This document shows positions 8,395 through 17,698 of a stretch of DNA of 64,000 bases, piece after piece. How positions within the stretch are numbered: the stretch's first letter is position 1; every line of letters starts with the position of its first letter. The position numbers and the translations under genes were made by a program. Below the pieces are notes generated by a model. That model was given only the letters and a program-made list of their open reading frames with translations. It ran no database searches and was not told the DNA's origin. Origin of the DNA: Kyrpidia tusciae DSM 2912. GTDB taxonomy: Bacteria > Bacillota > Bacilli > Kyrpidiales > Kyrpidiaceae. Location: NCBI RefSeq assembly GCF_000092905.1, contig NC_014098.1, positions 248,001 through 312,000 of the forward strand, written 5' to 3'.

Positions 8395-9979
8395 GGCGTG
8401 GGCCCGGGGAGAGGAAACCGCCCTGGAGACGGAGATGCGGCTGTTTGGGTCCTGCATGCGGTGGGCGTTTGGCAGGTTGCAAGAAGGCATGTCCCGGGAG
8501 GAAATCAAGAAACGGGGGCAGGTGCTTTTTGGCCTCAACTCCCGGTATGTGGACGACGCCCGGCTGAAGGCCCAGGCGGTGTGGGACTCGCAAAAGGAGC
8601 TTCTCGGCATCGAAATCGGGGAGACCGAAACGAAACTGCGCCGGGCGCGGAAGAAGCTCGGTCAAGCGATGCGCAAGCTGGAGAAGGTCCGGGTCAAGGG
8701 AGATCGCGTCGCCACCGACAAGCTGCATCTGACCGTCCAGGGGCGGCAGGCCCGGGTGCAAAAGCTTGCATCGAAACTCGCCGAACTACAGGCCCACCAA
8801 GAGGCGGGCACGATCCCGAAGGTGGTGTTTGGAGGCCGGGGCCTGTGGCGGAAGGTCTGCCGGGGGAAGGTAAGCAAAGAGACCTGGCGGGCGGCCCGGA
8901 GAGGGCGGCTCTACGCCCGGGGGGACGAGACCAAGGGCGGGAACCCGAACATCCGGGTGCGGGTCCGCGGGGAAGGGTTCGGGCTGGCCGTGGCCCTGTC
9001 CCACTTGGCGGAGGCAAAGGGCACCGACGCTTTGGGCCGGCCGCGGACAGGGAAAGCGCCTCGGGTGGAAGGGAAGCTGTGGTTGCCGGAGAAACACCGG
9101 GGGTTTGTGAGACAGGGGGTGGCGATGGGCTTGCCCTACGCGGCCGAAGTGGTGCGGGGGCTGGACGGCCGGTACCGGGTGAAGCTGACCTGGAGTTTGG
9201 CGGGGATGGTGAAGGCCGACCTGGGGAACGGGTGCCTGGCTGTGGACATCAACCCGGACGGGGTGGCGCTGTGCCACGTGGGAGCGGACGGCGGGCCGAG
9301 ACCGTGGCCGGACCATCTGGTGTGGATGCCGGACGGTCTTGGCAAATATCCGGGGGAGTGGCAGGCGACAGTTCACCCGAACGGGTTTGCCTACGTGCGG
9401 ATTCCGGAGTTGGCTTACACCCGGGGGAATCGTCGGGAGTACCTGATCGGGGTGCTGGCGAAGGTCGTGGTGGACGCGGCCAAACTCCTGGGGAAACCGC
9501 TGGTGATGGAAGATTTGGCGTTTGGGAAAGACCGGCTGGACACGAACCGGCGGTTCAACCGGATGGCGAGCCAGTTTCCGTATGCAAAGGTGTCGGAAGC
9601 CTTGCTGAGGCGGGCGTGGAAAGAGCGGGTCGCGATCAAGGCCGTCAATCCCCGGCACACCTCCACCATCGGGCACTGGAAGTATGAGAGGCGCTACGGG
9701 GTGGTGATCCATTGTTCTGCGGCACTCACCATTGGCCGCCGGGCGCTGGGGTGCCGGGAGAAAATCACCCGGGAATTGCGGGAGAGGATTCACAAGCTGA
9801 AGGCGCAGAAGGGTCGGTCTTTGCCGAAGGAAGGACAAGGGATGACCCGGAGTGTCAAAGCCCTCTTGGGACGGCTGGAGACGAAGATGGTCGTACACAA
9901 CAGCTCGGCCACGTGGCAACAAGAGCGGCCTTTAGGGATCTGGCTGGATTTCAAGAGATTGGCGTTGGCGCTTCGGTGA
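8312..9979 (+). CDS. tnpB: TnpB-related protein (IS200/IS605/IS607 accessory, zinc-ribbon-less variant)
   Basis: A 555-residue protein, longer than the roughly 400 residues of typical TnpB. The RuvC-like core is recognisable: AVDINPD gives the first aspartate (Asp312), and LVMEDLAFGK gives the glutamate (Glu400). In place of the usual four-cysteine zinc ribbon and D-x-N-A-A motif there is NPRHTSTIG...HCSAALTIGRR (about 447-477), with His467 near the expected third acidic position. A coiled-coil-like segment (about 100-165) precedes the core. This matches a TnpB-related subgroup I recall from IS elements; whether it is an active RNA-guided nuclease cannot be told. ATG 8336 is an alternative start. 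Confidence 0.8.
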   Translation: MPRPKQEAMSLTICGEWFPETGGLPRSEAWARGEETALETEMRLFGSCMRWAFGRLQEGMSREEIKKRGQVLFGLNSRYVDDARLKAQAVWDSQKELLGIEIGETETKLRRARKKLGQAMRKLEKVRVKGDRVATDKLHLTVQGRQARVQKLASKLAELQAHQEAGTIPKVVFGGRGLWRKVCRGKVSKETWRAARRGRLYARGDETKGGNPNIRVRVRGEGFGLAVALSHLAEAKGTDALGRPRTGKAPRVEGKLWLPEKHRGFVRQGVAMGLPYAAEVVRGLDGRYRVKLTWSLAGMVKADLGNGCLAVDINPDGVALCHVGADGGPRPWPDHLVWMPDGLGKYPGEWQATVHPNGFAYVRIPELAYTRGNRREYLIGVLAKVVVDAAKLLGKPLVMEDLAFGKDRLDTNRRFNRMASQFPYAKVSEALLRRAWKERVAIKAVNPRHTSTIGHWKYERRYGVVIHCSAALTIGRRALGCREKITRELRERIHKLKAQKGRSLPKEGQGMTRSVKALLGRLETKMVVHNSSATWQQERPLGIWLDFKRLALALR

Positions 9980-10250
9980 CCCCGTTTCGCCGGGATCGGG
10001 AAAACCGGTAGGCGTCCTAACAGAACGCAGGAGGCGGGACCGGAAGGTTCCCAGGGGCCGGTGCCGTTTGTTGCGGAACGTGGGTTCCCGCAAGGCCGTG
10101 CAACGGACGTCCGGGCTCTGCCGTTCTCCTGTTCGGGTGGGACTCCCGGGCCGAGGTCTCCGGTCGCGTGTCCGAAGGGACAAATCCAACATCCGGAAGG
10201 AGGCGAACGCCTGGTCTGGAGGCCGGTCTGCTTGGATCTGAGATTCAAGT
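9980..10250 (+). ncRNA. Candidate omega-RNA / right-end region of the IS607-type element
   Basis: The non-coding stretch after tnpB contains several short GC-rich stem possibilities, including AGGCG-AAC-GCCT near 10200-10212, GAACGTGGGTTC near 10077-10088 and GGTTCCCAGGGGCC near 10047-10060. TnpB guide RNAs are normally made from this part of an element. No structure was computed and the 3' boundary is not known, so this is a placement by analogy. Confidence 0.3.
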
Positions 10251-10276
10251 AGATTTTTTGAACCAGGAGAAGCTGG

Positions 10277-11134
10277 ATGATTACCATGGTCGGTGTTCAT
10301 TTTTGCCGGGAGGGGTTTTGTTTGGCCATCCCCGGCCGCCTGACTTTGGGGCGGGGGCTGACCCTGCTCGTCGGGCCCAACGGAGCAGGAAAATCAACCC
10401 TTCTCGAAGTGCTCTCCACGGCGGCGATGCCCGATAGAGGGGAAATCTGGTATCGGGATCGGCGGGTGATGGAGGACCTGACTGGCATCCGGGGGACGAT
10501 CGGCTATCTTCCCGCCGATTTTCAACCTTATGCTCATATGACGCCAAGGCGATTTCTTCAGTACATGGCCGTCCTCAAAGGGGTGGATCCGGGCATTGAA
10601 GTTGAGGAAAAGCTGGCGCGAACCGATCTCGTCCCCGTTTGCGACATCAAAATTGCTAAACTGTCTGAGGGTATGAAGCGGAGGTTGGGCATCGCCCAGG
10701 CTCTTCTCGGGTCCCCGGAGGTTCTGTTGCTCGATGAACCTCTTACCTACCTGGACGGGGTTGCGCGGCGTAAAATGATCGAGTTTTTGACTCAATACGC
10801 CAGAGGCCGCACTGTGGTAGCCGCCAGTCACGAACTGGATGAATGGGATCAGGTGGATCGGATCGTGTGGCTCGAGCAGGGTCAGCCTGCTTTTTTCGGG
10901 CCGCCGGAGCTGTGGGTGACCGGGTTGGGGGAAAAAGTGTGGTCGAAGGTGCTCGATCCCGAAGAGCTCGAAGGGCTGGAGTCTCGTCGGATCCTCGCCC
11001 GGCGGTGGACAGGGGACCGCGTCCGGGTACGTTTTTTTGCCCGGACGGCGCCCGGAGACGGGTTTCGGGAAGAAGTCCCCACTCTCCAAGAGGCCTACGT
11101 GATTCGGCGGGAGGAGCGGCGGATCGGTCCCTAG
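10277..11134 (+). CDS. ABC transporter ATP-binding protein (ABC-2/drug-export type), orphan
   Basis: A 285-residue ATPase with Walker A VGPNGAGKST (about 36-45), signature LSEGMKRRLGIAQ (about 129-141), Walker B VLLLDEP and a switch-histidine region VAASHELDEWD. The C-terminal 70 residues form the extra domain seen in ABC-2 exporter ATPases. The start ATG at 10277 follows CAGGAGAAGCTGG. No permease gene follows: the next gene is convergent. It lies just past the IS607-type element, so it probably belonged to the ECF sigma operon at 6201-7593. It may now be poorly expressed or work with an unlinked permease. Confidence 0.87.
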   Translation: MITMVGVHFCREGFCLAIPGRLTLGRGLTLLVGPNGAGKSTLLEVLSTAAMPDRGEIWYRDRRVMEDLTGIRGTIGYLPADFQPYAHMTPRRFLQYMAVLKGVDPGIEVEEKLARTDLVPVCDIKIAKLSEGMKRRLGIAQALLGSPEVLLLDEPLTYLDGVARRKMIEFLTQYARGRTVVAASHELDEWDQVDRIVWLEQGQPAFFGPPELWVTGLGEKVWSKVLDPEELEGLESRRILARRWTGDRVRVRFFARTAPGDGFREEVPTLQEAYVIRREERRIGP

Positions 11135-11226
11135 GCTTGCGGTCTCCTGTCCTGGCCCGACTGGCGGTTGTCGAAGGTTGCGGGAAAAGGGTGAAGCAGG
11201 GTCGCAGTCGTTTTGTCGCATTCGTC

Positions 11227-11538
11227 TTACGCCCAAGTCGCGTCCTCCATCGGTGTGATGCCCTCAAGGATATAGCCCAATTCGTTGGCAAAATGAAGGG
11301 AAAGAGGTTCGGGGAGACGGCTCAGAGCCTCCCGGATCCCCAAGCGTTCCAAAATGTCGTCCAAAGATTCGGGTATTTGACCAATAGATTCAAAATATTG
11401 GCGCACGTCATCGACAAAATCGTAGAAAGCTGCACCAAAGCGGAGAGAGTCGTCCTCCAGAGATTCGAGATCGGCGGTTTGTAACCGATTCCACTGTTCC
11501 AACAGTTGACTCACACGATCCTTGACCACCTCTTCCAT
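11227..11538 (-). CDS. Small conserved-looking protein of unknown function
   Basis: A 103-residue acidic, helix-rich soluble protein with no cysteines, signal peptide or membrane segment. Helical stretches such as VSQLLEQWNRLQTADLESLEDD and DDILERLGIREAL suggest an all-alpha fold. It is very likely real, because AAGGAGGG sits at ideal distance before the ATG at 11538 and the composition is protein-like. It is convergent with the ABC ATPase gene. I do not recognise the family. Confidence 0.65.
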   Translation of the reverse strand: MEEVVKDRVSQLLEQWNRLQTADLESLEDDSLRFGAAFYDFVDDVRQYFESIGQIPESLDDILERLGIREALSRLPEPLSLHFANELGYILEGITPMEDATWA

Positions 11539-11900
11539 CGTTCTTCCCTCCTTGGTTTCCCCGCAGCGGTGTTTCCTTGGGGATTGTGAAACGATTCACG
11601 AACCACCGGCTCCACCCGGCAGTTTCGCATCTTTATTCTACACCCTCGGCGATCCCAGAAGATCGAAAAAACCGTGAACTGTGTGGCAAAACTTCGACAT
11701 GTGAGTCTTGGGAGGCAAGACCTTTGGATGAGGGGGCTCCCCGCCAAAACCACCATAGGGTTCGGCGAGGAGGCCTTAGAGCAAACTGGCAGGCTCAACT
11801 TCTGACCACCTTCACACCTCCGGAGGACGCCGGTCCGCCCGAGGACGGGTTTCTCCAGTTGGGCGGCCAGGCGGTGGAGCGAACCTTCCTCGTCGGCAAA
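11539..11900. other. Intergenic stretch with no recognised gene
   Basis: About 360 bases separate the unknown 103-residue gene (its upstream side) from the terminator of the antiporter gene. I see no protein-like frame with a ribosome site and no convincing sigma-A promoter; the open frames here look like chance. Confidence 0.4.
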
Positions 11901-11926
11901 ACAGAAAACCCGGGCCAGAGCCCGGG
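11901..11926 (-). terminator. Intrinsic terminator of the antiporter gene
   Basis: On the minus strand CCCGGG (11921-11926), a six-base loop and CCCGGG (11909-11914) are followed by TTTTCTGT. It lies ten bases past the antiporter stop codon. Confidence 0.65.
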
Positions 11927-11936
11927 GCTTTGCGAG

Positions 11937-13262
11937 TTATTTCGCACTCGGCACTGCGTCCAACATCACCTCTTCCTGGGGCTTGACTACAGCGACTCTT
12001 TCGTCCCCGGGCATCAAGGGCCGACCCGTTTTCACGACAAATCGCAGCCAACTGCCGGCCATCCAAGATGTGACCAGGGCCAGCATGACCAGTACGGCGA
12101 AAAAGGGTTCACTGATGAGCCCCAGGGAGAAGGCCACCGTCGACAGCACAATCCCCGGTCCGCCCCGGGCGTTCATCGCCGCCGCGAGGTTCATACTGGT
12201 CAGCCGATCGAGATGCAGAAACCGACAGGTGAGGTACACCACGGAACCCTGGACCGCCGTTGCGAAAAGGAGGTAAAGGAGGAAAAAACCCAGGGGGAAT
12301 TGCTTCGCCAAATCGAGTTGCAGCCCCACCATGGCAAAATAAAGTGGAATGAAAAAGGAGAAGGAGATTTCGCGGATGCTATTTTCCACGCGATCGAAGA
12401 GATGCTCCGGAAAGGCGAGCTTGACGGCGATACCGGCGAGCAACGCCCCAAACATCACGTCCACGCCGAGATAGCCGGCGAGGAGGGCCAGCATGAGCAG
12501 GATCGCCAAAATATAGCCGAGAAAAGAGGCCCGCACGAGAATGTTAAACCGGTTTCCATTGATCCGCCGAAGCACCCGGGGCAAAACGAGTAAACAGACG
12601 GCGATCAGCCCGAAGGTGGCCCCTGTGCTCCGGAGGACGGTGGCGATTCCTTGCTGGGACTCGTTGCCAGCGAGTCCCGCGGCCAGGGCCAGCCCCACCC
12701 ACAAGAGAGTATCATGGATTCCCGCCACAGCCACCACGAGCTTGGCAAATCGAGTGTGCATCACCCCGAGATCGAACAAGATTTTGGAGATGACCGGAAT
12801 GGATGTTACGGCGATGGAGATGGCAACCACGATTTTAAAAGCGACCAGGCTTTGCGCCGGCCCCAGGAGATGGGCGGGATTCATGAACCCCGTGAACATC
12901 CATCCCGCGGCGAAAGGAATGACCGTAGACCCGGCGAGAATCGCCAATCCAATGGACGTATCGCCCCGGTTAAACTTGGGTTGGAATTTAAGGCCGGAAT
13001 TAAACATCAGGAAGATCAACCCGAGTTGGTAAACCAAGCCGAGCAGCTTCCCTTGCGCTGGGAACCCCTGGTACAGCCACTGGAAGGTGCCCGGGGCAAA
13101 GTGTCCGAATACCGTCGGCCCGAGCACCAGTCCCCCGGCTACCTCGCCGATCACCCGGGGCACTGTCAACCTTTCCGCCAGGTAACCAAGGACGTTCGCG
13201 GCAACCAGAAGGGTGAGTAGGCTGAGCAGAAACCGCGTCATCTCGATGCCTGTTAAGCCCAT
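11937..13262 (-). CDS. Cation:proton antiporter, CPA2 family
   Basis: A 441-residue integral membrane protein with about 12 hydrophobic segments. The opening LTVPRVIGEVAGGLVLGPTVFG is the hallmark N-terminus of KefB/NapA-type exchangers. An N-terminal domain acidic residue pair and the GALLAGIAVKLAFPEHLFDRVE loop fit the family. There is no C-terminal RCK/TrkA-N domain, so it is not a nucleotide-gated KefB/C. The start ATG at 13262 follows AAGGGGGATCGACG. It probably exchanges Na+ or K+ for H+ in pH or salt homeostasis. A terminator follows, so it is monocistronic; the 289-base gap to the divergent ThDP gene presumably holds both promoters. Confidence 0.85.
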   Translation of the reverse strand: MGLTGIEMTRFLLSLLTLLVAANVLGYLAERLTVPRVIGEVAGGLVLGPTVFGHFAPGTFQWLYQGFPAQGKLLGLVYQLGLIFLMFNSGLKFQPKFNRGDTSIGLAILAGSTVIPFAAGWMFTGFMNPAHLLGPAQSLVAFKIVVAISIAVTSIPVISKILFDLGVMHTRFAKLVVAVAGIHDTLLWVGLALAAGLAGNESQQGIATVLRSTGATFGLIAVCLLVLPRVLRRINGNRFNILVRASFLGYILAILLMLALLAGYLGVDVMFGALLAGIAVKLAFPEHLFDRVENSIREISFSFFIPLYFAMVGLQLDLAKQFPLGFFLLYLLFATAVQGSVVYLTCRFLHLDRLTSMNLAAAMNARGGPGIVLSTVAFSLGLISEPFFAVLVMLALVTSWMAGSWLRFVVKTGRPLMPGDERVAVVKPQEEVMLDAVPSAK

Positions 13263-13551
13263 CGTCGATCCCCCTTAGACATTCTCCCTTTGGTGCCACT
13301 GATGTGGCGGTTCGTGCACTGTGCTTGACACCATATTCCAGGACAAGGATCGCCGGACAGGGCGGACTGCCCCGGATGAGCACACATTTTCACGGGAATG
13401 TGTTTTCAAATCAAAGAGTTCGCGGGCCTCTCGGATGTGGCAGGGAATCGAGATGGGAACGTCGAATATAGCAAACATTGGCATAGGAAACCTTGGCAGT
13501 GGCACCGGCTCGTCGGCAGATTTCTTCAACTGACAGAAAGGAGGCATTGTT

Positions 13552-15183
13552 GTGAAGGCTGTTCGCGGAGTGGTGGATTATCTGGTGTCGGGGGGAGTGT
13601 CGTACATCTTTGGAATTCCGGCGGGGTCCGTGAATGCCTTTTTCGATGAGCTGTACGATGTGCCGGAGATCGAGCCCGTGGTGGCCAAGCACGAGGGTGC
13701 GGCGGGTTACATGGCTGCCGCCTATGCCCGTGCCACCGGACATTTGGGGGTCTGCATTGGATCCAGTGGCCCCGGGAGCACGAATCTTTTGACGGGTGCC
13801 GCCAATGCGGCCAGGGAGCATCTTCCGGTCCTTTTCCTGACCGGCCATGTGCCCGTGGACACCATTGGGCGCAATGCGTCCCAGGAGTTTGATAGTGTGG
13901 CCGTGTACAAGCCCTTTGTAAAATACAGTGTGATGGTGAGGAGGCCGGAAGATCTGGTCGATGAAGTGGCTAAGGCCGTGACGATCGCCTTGTCTGGGGT
14001 GCCGGGGCCGGTACACGTGGCCATGCCCATCGACGTCCAATTGTCGGAGGCCGAAGAGCTGCCGCTTCCCGCCTTTCCCAGGCGCGAAAAGGTGTTGCCT
14101 GACCCCGAGGCGGTCCGCGAGGCCGCCGTCAGGCTGACGCAGACTCCGGGGGTGGTTTTCGTCGGTCAGGGAGCCCGCCGGGCGATTCCGGAGGTCATCG
14201 AGACGGCAGAACTTTTGGGGTGGCCCATCGTCGTCACGCCCCAAGCCAAAGGGTTGATTCCAGAGAGTTACCCCGGATACATAGGCGTATACGGGTTTGC
14301 GGGACATGAGAAAGCCGCGGAGTGGGTGAACGATCACCCCGAGAGGGCGTTGTTGATCGTCGGCTCGAGCCTTGGGGAGACGGCGACAAGCAACTACAGC
14401 AAGCCCCTGGGGGAGAGGCGGCTGATTGTTCAGATTGATTTTGACAAGACGGTATTTGGCCGAACGTATCGATGTGATGTACCCCTCTGTGGCGATGCGG
14501 ATGTGACCTTGCAGTGGCTGAACCGGGAATTGCGGGGGTTGGGGCTATCCCGCCACGCCCGGGGAACGCAACTCGTCGCCCTCGAATCCGTGCCGGCGGA
14601 ATTCAAAACCCAGAATGTGTTCCTCGCCCTTCAGCGATATTTGCCCCAGAACACCCGCTATACCGTCGACATCGGTGAGCACATGTCGTATGTCATTCAT
14701 TACATGCGGGTCCTGGACTACGATTCCTATGAGATTAACGTGCACTTTGGCCCGATGGGGATCGCCATTGGGTCGGCCATCGGGTATGCCCTCGCCGATC
14801 CCACCCGCCCCGTGGTGTGCATCACAGGAGACGGGTGTTTCTTTATGCACGGTATGGAGGTTCTCACCGCAAAGGAGTATCGGTTGCCCATTCTGTTTAT
14901 CGTGATCAACAACGGGCGGCTCGGGATGGTGCATCACGGACATCTTTTGCAATATCATCGCGCTCACCCCCGGTTTCAACAAGATCCCGTGAACATCGCC
15001 GGCATAGCGGCTCACCTGGGGGTCCCCGCTTTACGGGTGGAGCGGTTTGATGATCTTGCCGATGCCAGGGTGGAGAATCTGTTGCAGGCGGACGGACCCG
15101 CGGTTTTGGACGTCGCTCTGGTGGACAACCAGGTGCCTCCCATGGGGGATCGGGTTAAGTTTCTATCATCTTTTGGCCATTGA
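13552..15183 (+). CDS. Thiamine-diphosphate-dependent enzyme, acetolactate synthase-like
   Basis: A 543-residue protein with the three-domain ThDP fold. The PYR domain has the catalytic glutamate in KHEGAAGYMA (about residue 48). The PP domain has the Mg/ThDP motif beginning GDGCFF and ending INNGRLG. Length and layout fit the acetolactate synthase / benzoylformate decarboxylase / oxalyl-CoA decarboxylase superfamily. No small regulatory subunit (ilvN) or other branched-chain gene is adjacent, so a catabolic 2-keto acid decarboxylase or carboligase is as likely as acetolactate synthase. The GTG at 13552 follows AAAGGAGG. The last 18 bases overlap the convergent histidine kinase gene. Confidence 0.82.
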   Translation: MKAVRGVVDYLVSGGVSYIFGIPAGSVNAFFDELYDVPEIEPVVAKHEGAAGYMAAAYARATGHLGVCIGSSGPGSTNLLTGAANAAREHLPVLFLTGHVPVDTIGRNASQEFDSVAVYKPFVKYSVMVRRPEDLVDEVAKAVTIALSGVPGPVHVAMPIDVQLSEAEELPLPAFPRREKVLPDPEAVREAAVRLTQTPGVVFVGQGARRAIPEVIETAELLGWPIVVTPQAKGLIPESYPGYIGVYGFAGHEKAAEWVNDHPERALLIVGSSLGETATSNYSKPLGERRLIVQIDFDKTVFGRTYRCDVPLCGDADVTLQWLNRELRGLGLSRHARGTQLVALESVPAEFKTQNVFLALQRYLPQNTRYTVDIGEHMSYVIHYMRVLDYDSYEINVHFGPMGIAIGSAIGYALADPTRPVVCITGDGCFFMHGMEVLTAKEYRLPILFIVINNGRLGMVHHGHLLQYHRAHPRFQQDPVNIAGIAAHLGVPALRVERFDDLADARVENLLQADGPAVLDVALVDNQVPPMGDRVKFLSSFGH

Positions 15184-17424
15184 ACCCAGCAGCCCCTGTA
15201 ACTTGGACTGGCAGGACACTTCGGCATCCACGGCGGCACGGTTGTTCGCGGCGCGGGGATCGATGGGGAGCAGAATCTCCACCGTGGTCCCCGCCCCCAC
15301 CTCACTTTCAAAATGCATCTGTCCTCCGTGACTCTCGATGATCTGGTAACTCATGGTCAATCCTAAACCCACCCCTTTCTCTTTGGTGGTGAAAAAGGGC
15401 TCCCCCAGGCGGGGCAGGCTGTCTTCGGGGATCCCCATCCCTTCATCGATGACCCGGATAAGAATGGTCCGATCGTCCTCTTGCCTGGCTTGTACCACGA
15501 TCTGTCCGCCGCGGGGCATTGCCTCTATCGCGTTTTTTAATAAATTCACCAGCACCTGCTTGAGACGGTTTTCGTCGCAGAGAACGGCGGGGAGGGCCGG
15601 ATCACAGTCAGTGGCGATTTGAACGTTGCTCAAGATAGCCTGAGTACGCAAAAGAGCGACCACCGTCTCGATTAACACCTTGAGGTCGTGAAATTGAAAC
15701 TGTACGTCCACGGGTTTCGCCAGGATCAGCAGTTCGTTGATGATCAACTCGATCCGGTCCAACTCGGAGAGCATGATGTTGAAATATTCGTCCTTTGTGT
15801 GCACATTGGATTGCAGCAACTGGACGAACCCCTTCAAAGCCGTGAGGGGGTTGCGGATCTCATGGGCTACCCCCGCCGCGAGCTGTCCCACTACCGACAG
15901 CTTTTCCGATTTAATCATCAGTTCTTCGGAGCGCTTCCTTTCGGTGACATCTTTGAAGACCACCACAGCCCCTTGGATCCTTCCACCGTCCCTCATCGGC
16001 GTGCTCACATAATCCACCGGAAAGGTGGATCCGTCTTTGCGCCGGAACAATTCATCGGTGGCCTGGATCGGTTGGCCGGTTTGGATGGGAGACAGGATGG
16101 GGCACGCAGCGAGGGTGCAGCCTTTGTCTTCGCTCTTTCCGTGCCAGAAGACATCGTGTTGCGGGAGGCCGATGATTTCCCCCGGCTCGCGCCCGACCAG
16201 GCGGGCCGCTGCGGGATTGCAGAAAGTGATCCTTCCATTCTCGTCCAACTCGTAGATTCCTTCGGTAACCGAATCCAGGATTAAGGTCGTCCGGGTGGAG
16301 AGCTTGCGCAGTTCCTCCACCAAGTTCTCCAACATGCGGTTTTTCTCTTTGAGCTCGGTGGTTCGCTGACGTACAATGGCTTCGAGTTGTTCAAAACGCA
16401 TGGCGTTGGACAATGCCGTAGAGGTCGCGTCTACAATGGATTCGGCCAGGTGCATTTGGGTCTCGGTGTAGGTGCGTGGGACGCCAAGGCTGACCACTGC
16501 GACGACGCCGAGTACGTCCCCGGCCACCACGAGGGGGATCATGTACACACCCCGAATGCCAAATCGCTCACAGGCCTCGCGGTTGGGCCGGGGATCCTTC
16601 TCCACATCGGGCACCAAGGCGGAACGTTTGCTCCGGATAACGTCTTGGAATAAAAGATCTTCTTCATAATTCAGTTGCAATTTTTGGTGAACCGCTTTCC
16701 AATCTTGCTCGGTCCAGTCGGCGCTGCGGTTGAGCCGGACCGGGCGAAACCGGGCCCCGATGGCGTCGGCGATGTGAATGCCGATGTTGGGATTGTCCAC
16801 AGCCCGGCTGACAAAACGGAAACAGACATTGAGGACTTCTTCGATGGTTTTACACAGGGATAGGTGATGCAGGGCATCGATGAGCAGCTGCTTTTCCGTC
16901 AGCAGAGCGTTGGCGTGTTGAAAAAGTTTTGCATTGCGCAGGGCCACGGCGGCCATGTTCACATAAGCCGTGATGGACTCAATTTCCTCCCGGCTCAAGT
17001 ACATGGGAGAACCGTGGTTGAACAGAAAGGCGAGGCCGAATAATTCATGATCGAAAGAGATGGGCACAACCAGAAGGGATCTCATCTGGAACCGCATAAT
17101 GACGTCGCGGTCTGGACGAGGGTCCAGGGCGGTGTCCGGTATGTAAATCATCTTTCTTTCCGATACCACTTGGGCGATGAGGGCGTCTTTTGTCGGGTCC
17201 GCCACCAGTTGATCCAGGGTGATTCCCGCGATCTGATCAGGTTTCCCCACGAACCCCCGAAAGGTGCCATTGGGCTCCGCCAAATAGATCCCGACCGCCG
17301 TGCACTGGATGATCTCCTCGGAGATGGCGGTGACCACGTGTTCTAACACGGCTCGCAAATCAAAGTTCGAATTGATCAACTGGGTAATCTGGGCGAGCCG
17401 CAGGTATCGGGTTTGATCGGACAT
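15166..17424 (-). CDS. Soluble sensor histidine kinase: GAF-GAF-PAS-HisKA-HATPase
   Basis: A 752-residue protein with no membrane segment, so it senses an intracellular signal. Two GAF-like domains (about 10-170 and 195-350), a short coiled coil, and a PAS domain (about 375-490) precede the kinase. The phospho-acceptor is the His of GVAHEIRNPLTALKG (about 515), the N box is NLLKNAIEAMP, and GMGIP and GVGLGL are present. The ATG at 17424 lies nine bases after AGGAG and is preferred over a frame extending to 17487. The kinase core is NtrB/KinA-like. No response regulator is adjacent, so it is an orphan kinase. Confidence 0.87.
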   Translation of the reverse strand: MSDQTRYLRLAQITQLINSNFDLRAVLEHVVTAISEEIIQCTAVGIYLAEPNGTFRGFVGKPDQIAGITLDQLVADPTKDALIAQVVSERKMIYIPDTALDPRPDRDVIMRFQMRSLLVVPISFDHELFGLAFLFNHGSPMYLSREEIESITAYVNMAAVALRNAKLFQHANALLTEKQLLIDALHHLSLCKTIEEVLNVCFRFVSRAVDNPNIGIHIADAIGARFRPVRLNRSADWTEQDWKAVHQKLQLNYEEDLLFQDVIRSKRSALVPDVEKDPRPNREACERFGIRGVYMIPLVVAGDVLGVVAVVSLGVPRTYTETQMHLAESIVDATSTALSNAMRFEQLEAIVRQRTTELKEKNRMLENLVEELRKLSTRTTLILDSVTEGIYELDENGRITFCNPAAARLVGREPGEIIGLPQHDVFWHGKSEDKGCTLAACPILSPIQTGQPIQATDELFRRKDGSTFPVDYVSTPMRDGGRIQGAVVVFKDVTERKRSEELMIKSEKLSVVGQLAAGVAHEIRNPLTALKGFVQLLQSNVHTKDEYFNIMLSELDRIELIINELLILAKPVDVQFQFHDLKVLIETVVALLRTQAILSNVQIATDCDPALPAVLCDENRLKQVLVNLLKNAIEAMPRGGQIVVQARQEDDRTILIRVIDEGMGIPEDSLPRLGEPFFTTKEKGVGLGLTMSYQIIESHGGQMHFESEVGAGTTVEILLPIDPRAANNRAAVDAEVSCQSKLQGLLGSMAKR

Positions 17425-17698
17425 GTCCACCCACTCCTGTCTACATTTGTATGAAAACTGGGAACGAAAACCCCCTGTTGTGAACATAGATCAGATCAAA
17501 CTATGAAGACCATGCTTTGATCCGCCATGGCTGTTGTGCGGTTGATCGACGCGTGCTCCAGTCGGATCATCTCCCTATGAGCATATCAAAATTGCCTCAG
17601 CTTGACATCCCGTTTTCTCAGAATTCTTCCGGAAACCGATTCTACGAACCTGGCCGTATTCCAGCGGCATCTGCGATGAGCAATCCGGCACCGGGAGT

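Larger units (their letters stand above)
7620..10260 (+). mobile_element. IS607-type insertion element (ends approximate)
   Basis: The element carries overlapping tnpA (serine recombinase, IS607 type) and a tnpB-related gene. It separates an ECF sigma/membrane-protein pair from an ABC ATPase gene. IS607 elements lack clear terminal inverted repeats and target duplications, so exact ends cannot be read from one copy; the limits are placed in the non-coding flanks. The roughly 290 non-coding bases after tnpB are GC-rich and able to fold, as expected for the right end and guide-RNA scaffold of TnpB elements. Confidence 0.6.

Noticed and set aside
8398-9687. Long overlapping frame within the tnpB-related gene
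   Set aside because: Gly/Arg/Ala-rich chance translation; the tnpB frame carries the RuvC motifs.
8312-9979. Nuclease-dead TnpB-like repressor (TldR) interpretation
   Set aside because: Two of three catalytic acids remain and the gene still travels with an intact IS607 recombinase, unlike known domesticated repressors. It stays an open question rather than a call.
11577-12593. 338-residue plus-strand frame near the antiporter
   Set aside because: Low-complexity, charged composition; overlaps the antiporter terminator and coding region on the other strand.
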